Positions 44,985 to 53,945 of a DNA stretch of 64,000 nucleotides are shown here, in pieces (position 1 is the first letter of the stretch; each line of letters begins with the position of its first letter). Under the pieces are notes generated by a model. The model was not told the DNA's origin. It was given only the letters and a program-made list of their open reading frames with translations, and searched no databases. Origin of the DNA: Megasphaera vaginalis (ex Bordigoni et al. 2020) (GTDB lineage Bacteria; Bacillota; Negativicutes; Veillonellales; Megasphaeraceae); NCBI RefSeq assembly GCF_900240295.1, contig NZ_OEQB01000001.1, forward strand, positions 62,001 through 126,000. The letters run 5' to 3'. Both the position numbers and the translations under genes were made by a program.

Positions 44985-46138
44985 GCTTCCGCTCCCCCTT
45001 TACACGTTTTCTTCGCCTCTTCTTTTCTGCCCATAACCGCAACGGAGCCGTCTTCATTGTGAATAACGGCATTCTTGTAAATCGTGCAGCGCTCGCCGAT
45101 GATCGCCTTGTCGACGACGGCGTTTTCCTGTACGACCGTTCCGGGCATAATAACGGAATTGGTTATGCGCGCACCTTTGCCGATAACGACATTATAGAAA
45201 ATAACGGAATTGACGACGGCGCCGAAAACGGAGGAGCCTTCGGCAATCAATGAACTCTTAACGCTGCCTTCCGGTCCGATGAAATGAGGCGGCAGATTCT
45301 GATTGCCGGAATAAATGCGCCAATGAGGATCGTTCAAATTGAGCAGCGGTTCGTCGGCAAGAAGGTCCATATTGGCTTGCCAGAGACTGTCGATCGTGCC
45401 GACATCCTTCCAGTATCCTTCAAAGGGATAGGCGTAAAGCTCCACGTTATCCGCCAACATGGCCGGAATGACATTTTTGCCGAAATCATGTTCCGACTCT
45501 TTATTTCTCGCATCGGCAGTCAAATATTTCTTCAAAACATTGCGGTTGAAAATATAAATTCCCATGGAAGCCAGATTGCTTTCCGGTTTTTGCGGCTTCT
45601 CCTGAAACTTGTGGATCCGCATATCGTCGGCAGCGACCATGATGCCGAAACGATTCGCTTCATCCCACGGAACGCGAATCGTGCCGATCGTGACGGCAGC
45701 GCCGTGCTTTTTGTGAAAAGCCAGCATCTTCGCATAATCCATTGAATAAATATGATCACCGGAAAGGATCAACACGTAATCGTCGCCGATCATGTCAATG
45801 AAATTCATATTTTGATAAATGGCGTCGGCAGTGCCGCTGTACCAGCCCGAGCCGTTATCGCTCGTATATGGCGGCAGAACGAAGGTGCCGCCGCCGTCCG
45901 AATCCAGGTCCCACGAGCCGCCGTTGCCGACGTACCAATTCAATTCCAGCGGCTGATACTGCGTCAAAATACCGACAGTGTGAATTCCCGAATGGCGGCA
46001 ATTGCTGAGAGGAAAATCAATAATCCGGTACTTACCGCCAAACAGCAGACCCGGCTTTGCCTGATCTTTCGTCAATGCGCCCAGACGGCTGCCTTTACCG
46101 CCGGCAAGAATCATTGCCAAACAATTTGATTTCTTCAT
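44981..46138 (-). CDS. glgC: Glucose-1-phosphate adenylyltransferase catalytic subunit
   Basis: 385 residues from ATG 46138, with AAAGGAGG 7 bases upstream. The catalytic loop [18 protein letters not shown] is at 12-29, with FQEKP and WKDVGTIDS further on. It makes ADP-glucose from glucose-1-phosphate and ATP, the committed step of glycogen synthesis. First gene of glgC-glgD-glgP-glgB-glgA-(GH13-GH77). The leader (46139-46260) is AT-rich and contains two TATAAT hexamers (46241-46246 and 46250-46255 on minus) without good -35 elements, which suggests an activator. Confidence 0.97.
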   Translation of the reverse strand: MKKSNCLAMILAGGKGSRLGALTKDQAKPGLLFGGKYRIIDFPLSNCRHSGIHTVGILTQYQPLELNWYVGNGGSWDLDSDGGGTFVLPPYTSDNGSGWYSGTADAIYQNMNFIDMIGDDYVLILSGDHIYSMDYAKMLAFHKKHGAAVTIGTIRVPWDEANRFGIMVAADDMRIHKFQEKPQKPESNLASMGIYIFNRNVLKKYLTADARNKESEHDFGKNVIPAMLADNVELYAYPFEGYWKDVGTIDSLWQANMDLLADEPLLNLNDPHWRIYSGNQNLPPHFIGPEGSVKSSLIAEGSSVFGAVVNSVIFYNVVIGKGARITNSVIMPGTVVQENAVVDKAIIGERCTIYKNAVIHNEDGSVAVMGRKEEAKKTCKGGAEA

Positions 46139-46332
46139 AGCATATCCTCCTTTGCGAAAGGATGTCCGGCATGATTCAGGATACATGTACCAACACTGCT
46201 GACACCTCAAACAATCCGGCTCCATACTTTAGAATCAATAATTATATTTATTATACGACATCATACGTAAAAAGCCTACAGCACAACGGCACATGAAATT
46301 AATAATATTTTCTCTTTTCTTTTTCCAATAAC

Positions 46333-46369
46333 AAAAAAAGCCTTTTTTACCGTAAAGTAAAAGGCTTTT
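46333..46369 (-). terminator. Terminator of the mltG-trmR-trhP-DUF4911 operon
   Basis: An 11-bp perfect stem (46336-46346 with 46359-46369, AAAAGCCTTTT) is followed on minus by TTTTTTTGTT, right after the DUF4911 stop. Confidence 0.88.
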
Positions 46370-46373
46370 CTCT

Positions 46374-46628
46374 CTATTTCCTAATAGTTTTTCCTTCTGC
46401 GCTCTTTGTAATAATCTCGTAAGGAATAAACTCCACTCGCAACGGCACGGCAGCCAAAATTTCTCTTGCCAGCGGCGCCGTATCCCGTGTCGTTCTGACA
46501 AAACCGATACCGGCTCTGCCGTCCCAGGCCGTAACGACACCGAGATGTGCGAACCCCTCCATCAGTCTCGTCACCAACGTCATGGCAGCCGGATCGACGC
46601 GGAAATATACCCAATCTTTGTCAAGCAC
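46374..46628 (-). CDS. DUF4911-like small protein
   Basis: 84 residues from a GTG (46628) that overlaps the end of the U32 gene by 8 bases; AGGTGA lies 7 bases before it. The pattern YFRVDPAAMTLVTRLMEG...LGVVTAWD...GIGFVRTT resembles the DUF4911 family, which in Firmicutes is found next to U32 peptidase genes. It has no membrane helix or signal. Function unknown; the coupling suggests it assists the tRNA-hydroxylation step. The family call rests on memory of the pattern and position. Confidence 0.65.
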   Translation of the reverse strand: MLDKDWVYFRVDPAAMTLVTRLMEGFAHLGVVTAWDGRAGIGFVRTTRDTAPLAREILAAVPLRVEFIPYEIITKSAEGKTIRK

Positions 46629-47856
46629 GCCGCTTCACCTCACGTCGCATCATAGCCTGCGCCTGAAGGGGCTCTTCAATATAAATACCGATTTCTTCCT
46701 GGGGATGCGGCGCGGCGGCGACAGGATTTCCGGCGGCGTCTTCCATTCTTTCGATCCGATGTGTAATGACAGGTCCTTTCGGCTGCAAAAACTCCACTTC
46801 ATCACCGACTTTGAAATGATTCCGCTGTTCTACGTAGGCAATCTTCCGCAACGGATCATACCGCTTTACCAATCCGATAAAATCATAGGTCTGCATAGTC
46901 CCGGAACTGCCGTATACCTGATCGGCCGCTGTCGGTCTGGAAACGGAAAAGCCTTTCGTGTACGGCCGGTGAGAAATTTTTTCCAGTTCCGCAAGCCAGG
47001 CCGGATCGACACGGTAATGATCCGGATCCGCTTCGTAAGCATCAATCGCGTCACGGTATACTTTGACGACAGTGGCCACATAGTGGACACTCTTCATGCG
47101 GCCCTCTATTTTCAAACTGCTCAGCCCGGCAGCGTAAAGTTCGGGAAGGTATGGCAACAGGCAGAGATCTTTGGAATTGAAGATATACGTGCCCCGCTCA
47201 TCTTCAACAACGGGAAAATACCTTCCCGGCCGCTTTTCTTCGACGACATTGTAGGTGAAACGACAGCACTGCACACACTCTCCGCGATTGGAATCCCGAT
47301 CATTGGCCGTAAAATAGTTGCTCAACAAACAGCGCCCTGAATACGAAATGCACATGGCGCCGTGAACAAAGCCCTCCAAAGCTATGGGAACGCTGTCATG
47401 AATCTTTTTGACATCTGCCAGAGAAATCTCTCTGGCAACTACGATGCGCTCGGCGCCGTGATCGTGCCAGAACTTTGCCGCGGCCCAATTAGTCGTATTA
47501 GCCTGCGTAGAAATATGAATCGCCATATCAGGAATAAGCTGACGGGCCATCATGAACACGCCGGCATCGGCAACCAATACGGCGTCAACGTCAATCTCCC
47601 GCAAATATCGCAAATAGTCGGGTAAATCATCCAAATCATCATTATGCGGAAAAATATTGACGGTCACATAAATTTTCTTGTCACGTTCATGGGCATATAA
47701 AACGGCCTCTTTCAGTTCATCTCGTGAAAAATTATCGCTGAAAGCACGCAGGCCGAAAGAGGTACCCCCTAAATACACGGCATCTGCGCCATATAAAAAA
47801 GCCGCCTTCAATTTATCCATATTACCTGCCGGCGCAAGTAATTCCATTTTTCCCAT
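46621..47856 (-). CDS. trhP: U32-family tRNA hydroxylation protein (TrhP-type)
   Basis: 411 residues. It opens with ELLAPAGNMDKLKAAFLYGADAVYLGG in family style and has the signature HGAMCISYSGRCLLSNY with conserved cysteines (also RGECVQCCRF) near residue 175-210. The long form with a C-terminal beta domain matches Bacillus YrrO (TrhP2). TrhP uses prephenate-derived chemistry to hydroxylate U34 of tRNA. The neighbouring trmR and mltG genes reproduce the Bacillus yrrL-yrrM-yrrN-yrrO order, but with a single U32 gene instead of two. Older annotation calls this a collagenase-like peptidase; the context argues against a protease. Confidence 0.85.
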   Translation of the reverse strand: MGKMELLAPAGNMDKLKAAFLYGADAVYLGGTSFGLRAFSDNFSRDELKEAVLYAHERDKKIYVTVNIFPHNDDLDDLPDYLRYLREIDVDAVLVADAGVFMMARQLIPDMAIHISTQANTTNWAAAKFWHDHGAERIVVAREISLADVKKIHDSVPIALEGFVHGAMCISYSGRCLLSNYFTANDRDSNRGECVQCCRFTYNVVEEKRPGRYFPVVEDERGTYIFNSKDLCLLPYLPELYAAGLSSLKIEGRMKSVHYVATVVKVYRDAIDAYEADPDHYRVDPAWLAELEKISHRPYTKGFSVSRPTAADQVYGSSGTMQTYDFIGLVKRYDPLRKIAYVEQRNHFKVGDEVEFLQPKGPVITHRIERMEDAAGNPVAAAPHPQEEIGIYIEEPLQAQAMMRREVKRRA

Positions 47857-47860
47857 CCCC

Positions 47861-48451
47861 CTATCCTTTCCAGCGGGAAACGGTCAGACCGTCTCCATTT
47901 TCAAATACGACGCTTTGGAAACAGCGTTCATCACTAATGAGCTCCATGTATTCGCGAAGCCGCAAAACGGCCGTCCTGTGCTTATGCGGCAAAACGCCTT
48001 CCATATATACCATGTCATGGTAACGGATATTGTCGGCAACGACGATGGCCTGCGGCGACAGCTTCGGCAACAGCAGGCGAAGCTGCCGCACATACTGTCC
48101 TTTCGGTCCGTCAAGAAAGACGAAATCCCAAGGTCCGTCCAGTTCTTCCGCCAACGTGGTCCCGTCGCCATGGATGACATCAATGACAGCGGCATACGGA
48201 GAGCGCCCGATATACGTTTTAGCCAGCTGCACGCGTTCAGCATCGCATTCAATCGTCGTGATGGTTCCGCCGCGACCCAACCGGGAAGCCAACAGCAACG
48301 CCGAATACCCGATGGCGGTGCCGATTTCCAAGACCCGACGCGGCGCAGCCGAAGCCGTAATCCGCCGCAACAACTCCACCTCGGCAGTACGCAGGATGGG
48401 GATGGCGTTGGCTGCGGCATAGGTTTCCATTTCCTTCAGCAATCGTTTCAT
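47861..48451 (-). CDS. trmR: tRNA 5-hydroxyuridine methyltransferase (TrmR, YrrM-like)
   Basis: 196 residues. A class I SAM-binding motif RVLEIGTAIGYSALLLA is near residue 40, with IECDAERV and FVFLDGPKGQY after it; the metal-binding pattern (D...DN) of the catechol O-methyltransferase-like family is present. In Bacillus this gene (yrrM) encodes TrmR, which methylates ho5U34 of tRNA to 5-methoxyuridine after TrhP acts. It lies between mltG (ATGA overlap) and trhP (4-base gap), the same arrangement. Confidence 0.85.
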   Translation of the reverse strand: MKRLLKEMETYAAANAIPILRTAEVELLRRITASAAPRRVLEIGTAIGYSALLLASRLGRGGTITTIECDAERVQLAKTYIGRSPYAAVIDVIHGDGTTLAEELDGPWDFVFLDGPKGQYVRQLRLLLPKLSPQAIVVADNIRYHDMVYMEGVLPHKHRTAVLRLREYMELISDERCFQSVVFENGDGLTVSRWKG

Positions 48452-49533
48452 GGCATATATTGGTGAACATTTTTCATATGATCTTCATAGGTCATGGCAA
48501 AATAGTTATGCCCCTGTGCGTCGGCAACAAAATACATATAACTCGTCTCCGGCGCTTTCAAGATACTTTCCATACTCTTTTCACCGGGATTGCCGATCGG
48601 CCCCGGCGGCAGTCCTGCATGCAGATACGTATTGTACGGTGAATCGTATTCAATTTCATCCAGATCATAGGCGGATTTATGAGTACCTGTGGCATAGGAA
48701 ACGCTGGCATCGGACTGCAGCTTCATTTGCGCTTGAAGCCGGTTTTGAAATACTGAGGCGATCAGCAGCCGGTCATCATCGAATTTAGCCTCTTTTTCAA
48801 CCAACGAGGCTAAGGTGACGAATTGATAGATGGACATCCCCTTATCGGCGATCCCCTTTTTCATTTCCTGCGTCAAATGTTTATCAAAATTATCGAGCAT
48901 CATTTTGACGAGATCATCGGCCGTATCCGAATTATGAATGAAATAGGTGTCGGGAAAAAGGAATCCTTCCGTTTTGACGCTGACCTGACGATTTCCCTCC
49001 ATATACGCATAAAGATGGTCCGACCGGTTTGCGGCGGCAAGAAAGTCAGCTTCCGAAATGATCCCCAGCCGGTCAACCTCTTTTGCTATCTGCCGCGCCG
49101 TATAGCCTTCGGGAATGACCAGGCGCGCCGCTTCTGATTTGCCGCTTTCCAGCTTCGAGATAATTTCGTACAGACTCATATGAGACCGGATCGTATATTC
49201 CCCTTGTTTAAGCGCCTGCCCCTGTCCTGTTGCGGTAACGATAAACCGAAACCAAGTAGGACTGACAATCAATTCCTCATCATGAAGCTCGGCGGCAATA
49301 TCCGCCGCCGTCATCTGCTCCCGGACCTGGACATACGCTTCCCTATCAGGCAGCCAGAAAGTCGGCACGAAACAACTGGTTCCTAAAAGGAAAATACAAC
49401 AGGCGCACACGCAAAAAAGCCCTTGTAGAAATAGTTTCTTTTTCAAGGGTTTCGATCCTTCACTGCCTATTTGGTTTTCAGCGTCTTTTTTTTGCTCCAC
49501 ATGCGCTACATCATCTTTTTGTTTAATATCCAT
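48448..49533 (-). CDS. mltG: Endolytic murein transglycosylase MltG
   Basis: 361 residues from ATG 49533; a TTG at 49548 is in frame but has no ribosome-binding site. A charged cytoplasmic tail of about 33 residues precedes one transmembrane helix (about 34-56). The extracytoplasmic part has a LysM-like segment (IPEGYTARQIAKEVDRLG), the catalytic glutamate in LASLVEKEA and the family signature LPPGPIGNPG. It cleaves nascent glycan strands and sets their length. A perfect TATAAT at 49540-49545 places the transcription start on or beside the ATG, so the message may be leaderless. Confidence 0.95.
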   Translation of the reverse strand: MDIKQKDDVAHVEQKKDAENQIGSEGSKPLKKKLFLQGLFCVCACCIFLLGTSCFVPTFWLPDREAYVQVREQMTAADIAAELHDEELIVSPTWFRFIVTATGQGQALKQGEYTIRSHMSLYEIISKLESGKSEAARLVIPEGYTARQIAKEVDRLGIISEADFLAAANRSDHLYAYMEGNRQVSVKTEGFLFPDTYFIHNSDTADDLVKMMLDNFDKHLTQEMKKGIADKGMSIYQFVTLASLVEKEAKFDDDRLLIASVFQNRLQAQMKLQSDASVSYATGTHKSAYDLDEIEYDSPYNTYLHAGLPPGPIGNPGEKSMESILKAPETSYMYFVADAQGHNYFAMTYEDHMKNVHQYMP

Positions 49534-49545
49534 TTCTTCATTATA

Positions 49546-49595
49546 CAAGAAAAGCCTGTAAAAGAAAAGGCTCAGCGCCCTTCTTTTACAGGCTT
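49546..49595 (-). terminator. Terminator of the exported repeat-protein gene
   Basis: A 15-bp perfect stem (49552-49566 with 49581-49595) is followed on minus by TTTTCTTG, which runs straight into the -10 of mltG. Confidence 0.82.
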
Positions 49596-49600
49596 CCAGA

Positions 49601-50227
49601 TCATGAATTTTTATCGCTGTGCTGAGGACGCATCAGCTCTCTGATTTCATTAAGACGTTCCGAGGAGATTCCTGTTGACGCCGACATGTCAGCCAAGAAT
49701 TGCTGCGGATCGGGGCGATTTCTGTCATCGGTATCCGTCCGCGCCGACATATTTTCCGCACGCTTCGTGAAGAATGCGTTCAACGCCTCCGCTTCCTGTT
49801 GCGTTATTTTTCCCTGTTCAACCAATTTGTCCATAGCCGCCTTGGGATTATCGTGGCCACGCCCATGCCGCGGTCTGAACACTTCTTTCAGCGTGCTTTC
49901 GGAAATCCCCGTCTTATTCGGCAAAGAATCAAAAAACGCTTTCCGTTCACTGCGCTGTTTTGCCGAAAATTCTTTCAACGCCGCCTTCAGCTTCTCCCCT
50001 TGTTCACTCGTCAGCTTTCCTGCCGTGACCATATCGTCAATATGTTTATCCTTATCGACCTGATGCGCCATATTTTCTCGCGGCGCTCCCATCATAGGCG
50101 GCGCCGGCCGGTTATCCGTATCGGCGGCAAAAGAAGATGTAAACGGCACGGCTGCCAAAACGGCAACGGCGGCACCGGCCAACAGTGTGGCGGAAAACTT
50201 TCTTTCTATGTTTTGAATTCCTCTCAT
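49601..50227 (-). CDS. Exported protein with two tandem repeats, unknown function
   Basis: 208 residues from ATG 50227, with AGGAG 9 bases upstream. A signal peptide ends at SFA-A (residues 32-35). The mature part consists of two similar units. Unit 1 (62-121) has DDMVTAGKLTSEQGEKLKA then NKTGISESTLKEVFRPRH; unit 2 (131-203) has DKLVEQGKITQQEAEALNA then ASTGISSERLNEIRELMRPQH. Each is predicted helical, polar and charged. The LTxxQ-like piece recalls Spy/CpxP periplasmic chaperones, but the rest does not match, so I give no function. Two direct repeats GTTACAG (50276-50282 and 50298-50304), 22 bases apart, lie upstream and could bind a response regulator. Confidence 0.72.
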   Translation of the reverse strand: MRGIQNIERKFSATLLAGAAVAVLAAVPFTSSFAADTDNRPAPPMMGAPRENMAHQVDKDKHIDDMVTAGKLTSEQGEKLKAALKEFSAKQRSERKAFFDSLPNKTGISESTLKEVFRPRHGRGHDNPKAAMDKLVEQGKITQQEAEALNAFFTKRAENMSARTDTDDRNRPDPQQFLADMSASTGISSERLNEIRELMRPQHSDKNS

Positions 50228-50322
50228 GATACTCAACTCCTTTTCCTTTGATGCCTATTACTATACACAAAAGATGTTACAGCTTCATATCATAAGCGTT
50301 ACAGGTCATCATAAAAACAGCT

Positions 50323-52185
50323 TCAGTTTGTTTGCCACGTACGGCTGTGCTGCGCCGCTTCTTCCGCATCCAATACGGCTTGGGCCTGTTTTTCTTCCTC
50401 ATATTTCGCCAATGCCGCCTGCCTCGCCTGTTCCAGCTGCGCTTCCAGCTGAGGGTTGATCTTTACGGGAGCAGTTCCCGCCTGCCCCTGCTTCAACTGT
50501 GCTTCGGCAGCCTGCTTCTTGGCTGCCTCGATCGCCTTAACGGCATTATTGTAATTCTCCTGAAGACGGTTCAATTCGCGCTGCCGCATGCGCTGCCGCT
50601 GCTGCGCTTCCAAGACGACATCCGGTTGATCGTGAACATCTACATACACTTCAAACAATCGATTCCAGGGAAATGTCACCTGAATCGTCCTGGGATCAAC
50701 GCCCAGGTAATCTTCGGCATATCGCTGTACCTGCATCTGCGTCAAGCTCTGCAGCTCGCCCATAACGGTCGGATAATACCGCCGGATCTGATTGCCTTCG
50801 ATCTTCTGTTTCATTCGTGTCGTATAGTCGCGGACATTGGCCTGATAGGCCCAATTGTCCAAATATTGTGTCGTCAGCATCTGGGCGTTGCGCTCCGGCG
50901 TCATATAGCGTGCCAGAATCCCCTGTGACAAGCCGTAACCGACGGAATTGCTGGCCGTGTTCCAGCCGTTATAGCCGGCCAATCGATACAGCATTTTATC
51001 CTTGTACAAGCCGTAGACCAGGGTATTGTCGGAACCGTTGGAAAAAGCCATATCGACGAGGCTGACCGGAATATTATCGGCAACGGCGCTCTCTATTTGC
51101 TGAAGGAACGCTTTCGTAGATTCCAACATAATCGGGAAATTCTCAAAACTTGCCGATTCTCCTGTCGATGTCGTCAGCGGTGTATTGACAGCCAGCAGCA
51201 GATCAGGCCGCCCCGTTGTCGTAAGCGTACCGCCGACGGCCTCAATATGAGCGGCAATCGTCTTACCGATCGCCTGCCCGTCATAGCTGGGAACAGTCTT
51301 TTCGGCCCCGCCGAGAGGGTAAATAACGGCAACTTTCGGATGATACTGATTAAAATCGTTATTGGCCCGCGTGATCAGGAGCAACCCCAGTTGATCGGCT
51401 CCCGGGAAGGAACCGAAAACCTTCTTGGGCACTTCTTTCCCCGCCATCTCCAGATATTTCGCTTCCAACGAAGACTGCGTATGGGCGGAGTTGTCATCGT
51501 GCCCGAGACTGTAGTATGCAAACACGCCTTTTTTCGCGTCCTCAATGAGCCGATGATTAATCGCCATATTTTTATTGCGGCGATTAAACCAGTCCTGCAA
51601 ATATTCCAACGGCACACGCCGCATGATGGCAAACCAATTGCTTCTCTCTTCCGGATTCAGCCCTTCTTCATCGAGCTTGTTTTGCAAACCTGCCAACTCA
51701 TAAATATCGCTGCCGAACTTTAGATAATAATCTGGCTCAACGCCTTTGCCGCCGGCCCAGGGGCTGCGCATGACCGTGCTGAAGGCATATATGGGCACAG
51801 ACCCGTACCGTTCATGTATCGCTTCTACCGCCTTCAACCGGCTTTCAAGGACCGCCATCGACAAATTATGCTTTCGCGAATCGACCAGTCCGCCGTAAAC
51901 CAACGAGTCGATCGACAGGACCATCGCGTCGGCTTCGCCTGCATGGGTATTTACCCAATTCAGCAAGTCTTCAGGCGAGCCCTGAAAATTCGCTCCGGAA
52001 AGATATTTTTCCGGCGGCGTGATCACCGTATACCCGGCATCGGTCGCCGTGGAAACGGTATAAGCGTAATCGACGGGACGGTTGTCCTGCGGCACATAGA
52101 GAATCGTCTTACTGCAGGCCACGGGACCTACTGACAAAAGAACGGACATAACGGCGCAACTGATAAACTTATGTACTGAATTCAA
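50323..52185 (-). CDS. Exported DUF4127 protein with C-terminal coiled coil
   Basis: 620 residues from a TTG (52185), with GGAGGTG 5 bases upstream; longer in-frame starts have no ribosome-binding site. The N-terminal hydrophobic segment (ISCAVMSVLLSVGPVAC) is a signal sequence, perhaps of a lipoprotein, though proline at -3 of the cysteine is unusual. The mature N-terminus (ILYVPQDNRPVDYAYT) and the motifs SIDSLVYGGLVDSRKH and YSLGHDDNSA fit the DUF4127 family, found in Firmicutes without known function. Residues from about 530 to 620 are Q-, E-, K- and A-rich and should form a coiled coil. It probably works in the periplasm or cell wall. Confidence 0.82.
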   Translation of the reverse strand: MNSVHKFISCAVMSVLLSVGPVACSKTILYVPQDNRPVDYAYTVSTATDAGYTVITPPEKYLSGANFQGSPEDLLNWVNTHAGEADAMVLSIDSLVYGGLVDSRKHNLSMAVLESRLKAVEAIHERYGSVPIYAFSTVMRSPWAGGKGVEPDYYLKFGSDIYELAGLQNKLDEEGLNPEERSNWFAIMRRVPLEYLQDWFNRRNKNMAINHRLIEDAKKGVFAYYSLGHDDNSAHTQSSLEAKYLEMAGKEVPKKVFGSFPGADQLGLLLITRANNDFNQYHPKVAVIYPLGGAEKTVPSYDGQAIGKTIAAHIEAVGGTLTTTGRPDLLLAVNTPLTTSTGESASFENFPIMLESTKAFLQQIESAVADNIPVSLVDMAFSNGSDNTLVYGLYKDKMLYRLAGYNGWNTASNSVGYGLSQGILARYMTPERNAQMLTTQYLDNWAYQANVRDYTTRMKQKIEGNQIRRYYPTVMGELQSLTQMQVQRYAEDYLGVDPRTIQVTFPWNRLFEVYVDVHDQPDVVLEAQQRQRMRQRELNRLQENYNNAVKAIEAAKKQAAEAQLKQGQAGTAPVKINPQLEAQLEQARQAALAKYEEEKQAQAVLDAEEAAQHSRTWQTN

Positions 52186-52698
52186 TCTTTCACCTCCGAA
52201 GAGATGCATGATATCATCTCTTTCAAAGCCTAACATCACATATTTCTCTAATAAGCAGGCAGTTTACCTTACTGCCGTCCGCCTCAGCATATCGGCAAGG
52301 TTATTCTCGGAACTGCTGTATTCGGATGTACAAAATCCACTGCGAGGCAGCGCTAAAACGCCTTATGCGAAAAGCATTCCTTTCCGTAAACAGCATACCA
52401 CAAAAAAGGAGCTACCGTCCATCTATCGACAACGATTTACCCGGCGCCTATAAGAAAAATGGCTGAAAAGGATTTTACGCCGGCAGAAAGACAAGAACAT
52501 GATTCGAACCGGGGCAGAGAAACGCTTTTTCCGCCTGTCTCGTTTCTCCGTCATTTACAAGTTGCCTTTCGTTCCGCCTTTCCTTCAACACATTAGCTGC
52601 CATGCGTTTGAATACGGCTGCGACAGACTCACCGTATAGCTCTCTATCTTTGTATACCGCAACACGACGTTCTGACGAAAAAAACGATGCCATATACA
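52186..52698. other. 513-base gap between the TRIC and DUF4127 genes
   Basis: A minus-strand frame of 72-74 codons (52475-52699) starts at the TRIC stop (TAATG) but has no ribosome-binding site and matches no family; I do not call it. A small hairpin, AAGAGATG/CATCTCTT, lies just before the DUF4127 ribosome-binding site. The rest shows no element I recognise; it may hold remnants of a decayed gene and must contain the DUF4127 promoter. Confidence 0.4.
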
Positions 52699-53364
52699 TT
52701 AAAAAAATTGGCTGTTTCGTTTCTTTTTCACACGCGGCAAGTTGAACTTAAAGGATATGGCCAACATGCGGATAGTAACGGTAATAATAAACCCCAGGAA
52801 TGCGGAGGATACGGCCGATTGCTCCAGGCAAACATAGGAAAACTGCAAAGCTATCGCCCCGGCAATAGAAGCGGTCGCATAAATATCGTGTTTAAATAAT
52901 TTGGACACGCGTCCTGCCAACACATCGCGGACTACGCCGCCGCCAACGGCGGTCAACGTCCCGAAAGTAATATCAAACATCCAGTGATCAGGAAAGTAAT
53001 AGCACCCCATGAGAGTTCCCGTTACCGTAAAAGAGCCCAATCCGACAGCATCACAAAGCAAATAAAACAGCAGCGAATAATGCATTACATTCTGGCGGAG
53101 CCTGGTATCAAAATAACGGATACCTATACTGGTAAGGGCAATCGTGAAAATGATAATGGCAAAATATATATCTTTCTGGAAGGCAATAGGCGGAAAATTC
53201 CCTAAAATAATATCCCGCATAATCCCGCCGCCAATCGCTGTTGCCGCAGCCAAAACAAAAACGCCAAAGATATCCATCCGCCTGGAAATGGCCACAAGTG
53301 TTCCTGACAACGAAAAAGCCAACGTCCCCAAAATATCAAAGATTTGCCACCATAACGAATCCAT
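52699..53364 (-). CDS. TRIC-type (UPF0126/YicG) membrane protein
   Basis: 221 residues with seven hydrophobic helices. Two GGGxxRD motifs (GGGIMRD near residue 45 and GGGVVRD near residue 130) mark the inverted-repeat TRIC fold. GGGAGG is 6 bases before the ATG. Prokaryotic members are trimeric cation channels, and the E. coli relative YicG has been linked to glycine transport; which applies here cannot be read. It is divergent from tadA. Confidence 0.9.
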   Translation of the reverse strand: MDSLWWQIFDILGTLAFSLSGTLVAISRRMDIFGVFVLAAATAIGGGIMRDIILGNFPPIAFQKDIYFAIIIFTIALTSIGIRYFDTRLRQNVMHYSLLFYLLCDAVGLGSFTVTGTLMGCYYFPDHWMFDITFGTLTAVGGGVVRDVLAGRVSKLFKHDIYATASIAGAIALQFSYVCLEQSAVSSAFLGFIITVTIRMLAISFKFNLPRVKKKRNSQFF

Positions 53365-53396
53365 CTTTATCCTCCCGTATTATTGATACATTCTCA

Positions 53397-53425
53397 TTGC
53401 CTAAACGACGCAGGTCCTGTAGAAT
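53397..53425 (+). promoter_or_regulatory. Promoter of tadA
   Basis: TTGCCT (53397-53402), 17-base spacer, TAGAAT (53420-53425). Confidence 0.7.
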
Positions 53426-53480
53426 AATCGTAACGCTCTTGATAAAATACCACGAAACGGAGGGAGAATCAACAACCGGT

Positions 53481-53945
53481 ATGACAAAAGATGAATTCTA
53501 TATGGGAAAAGCCCTGGCAGAGGCCAAGAAAGCATTTGATTTGGGAGAAATTCCCATTGGCGCCGTCATCATTTATCAGAAAAAAGTGATCGCCGCCGCT
53601 TATAATCTACGGGAAAGCTTACCGTCCGCAACGGCTCATGCCGAACTTCTCGCCATCGAAAAAGCCTGCCGTCAACTGCATCGGTGGCGCTTGACAGGAT
53701 GCACGCTTTATGTGACGGTAGAGCCGTGCCCCATGTGTGCCGGCGCCATTGTCAACAGCCGTATTGATCGCGTCGTATATGGCTGCCCCGACAGCAAAGG
53801 CGGCGGTTGCCGTTCTGTTTTCGCAATCGCCGACAGCCCCGCACTCAATCATCGTGCCGAAATAACGACGGACATCCGAAAAGAAGAATGCGCCCAACTG
53901 ATGAAAGATTTTTTCCGATGGAAAAGAAAAAAGATTGACAATTAG
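53481..53945 (+). CDS. tadA: tRNA-specific adenosine deaminase
   Basis: 154 residues from the ATG at 53481; the nearest GGAG is about 14 bases away, so initiation may be weak. The deaminase motif is complete: zinc ligand H53 and catalytic E55 in HAE, with C83 and C86 in PCPMCAGA. It converts A34 to inosine in tRNA-Arg(ACG). In Bacillus the gene adjoins the SRP RNA gene, but I find no SRP RNA motif here. Second plus-strand gene of the window. Confidence 0.95.
   Translation: MTKDEFYMGKALAEAKKAFDLGEIPIGAVIIYQKKVIAAAYNLRESLPSATAHAELLAIEKACRQLHRWRLTGCTLYVTVEPCPMCAGAIVNSRIDRVVYGCPDSKGGGCRSVFAIADSPALNHRAEITTDIRKEECAQLMKDFFRWKRKKIDN

Noticed and set aside
46621-47856. Annotation of the U32 gene as a secreted collagenase-like protease
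   Set aside because: There is no signal peptide, and the mltG-trmR neighbourhood points to tRNA modification.
52501-52510. GGTTCGAATC on the minus strand, identical to a tRNA T-loop
   Set aside because: The flanking bases do not form a T stem and no acceptor or anticodon arm can be placed around it.
52475-52699. 74-codon minus-strand frame after the TRIC-type gene
   Set aside because: No ribosome-binding site and no recognisable family; kept only as a remark in the gap entry.
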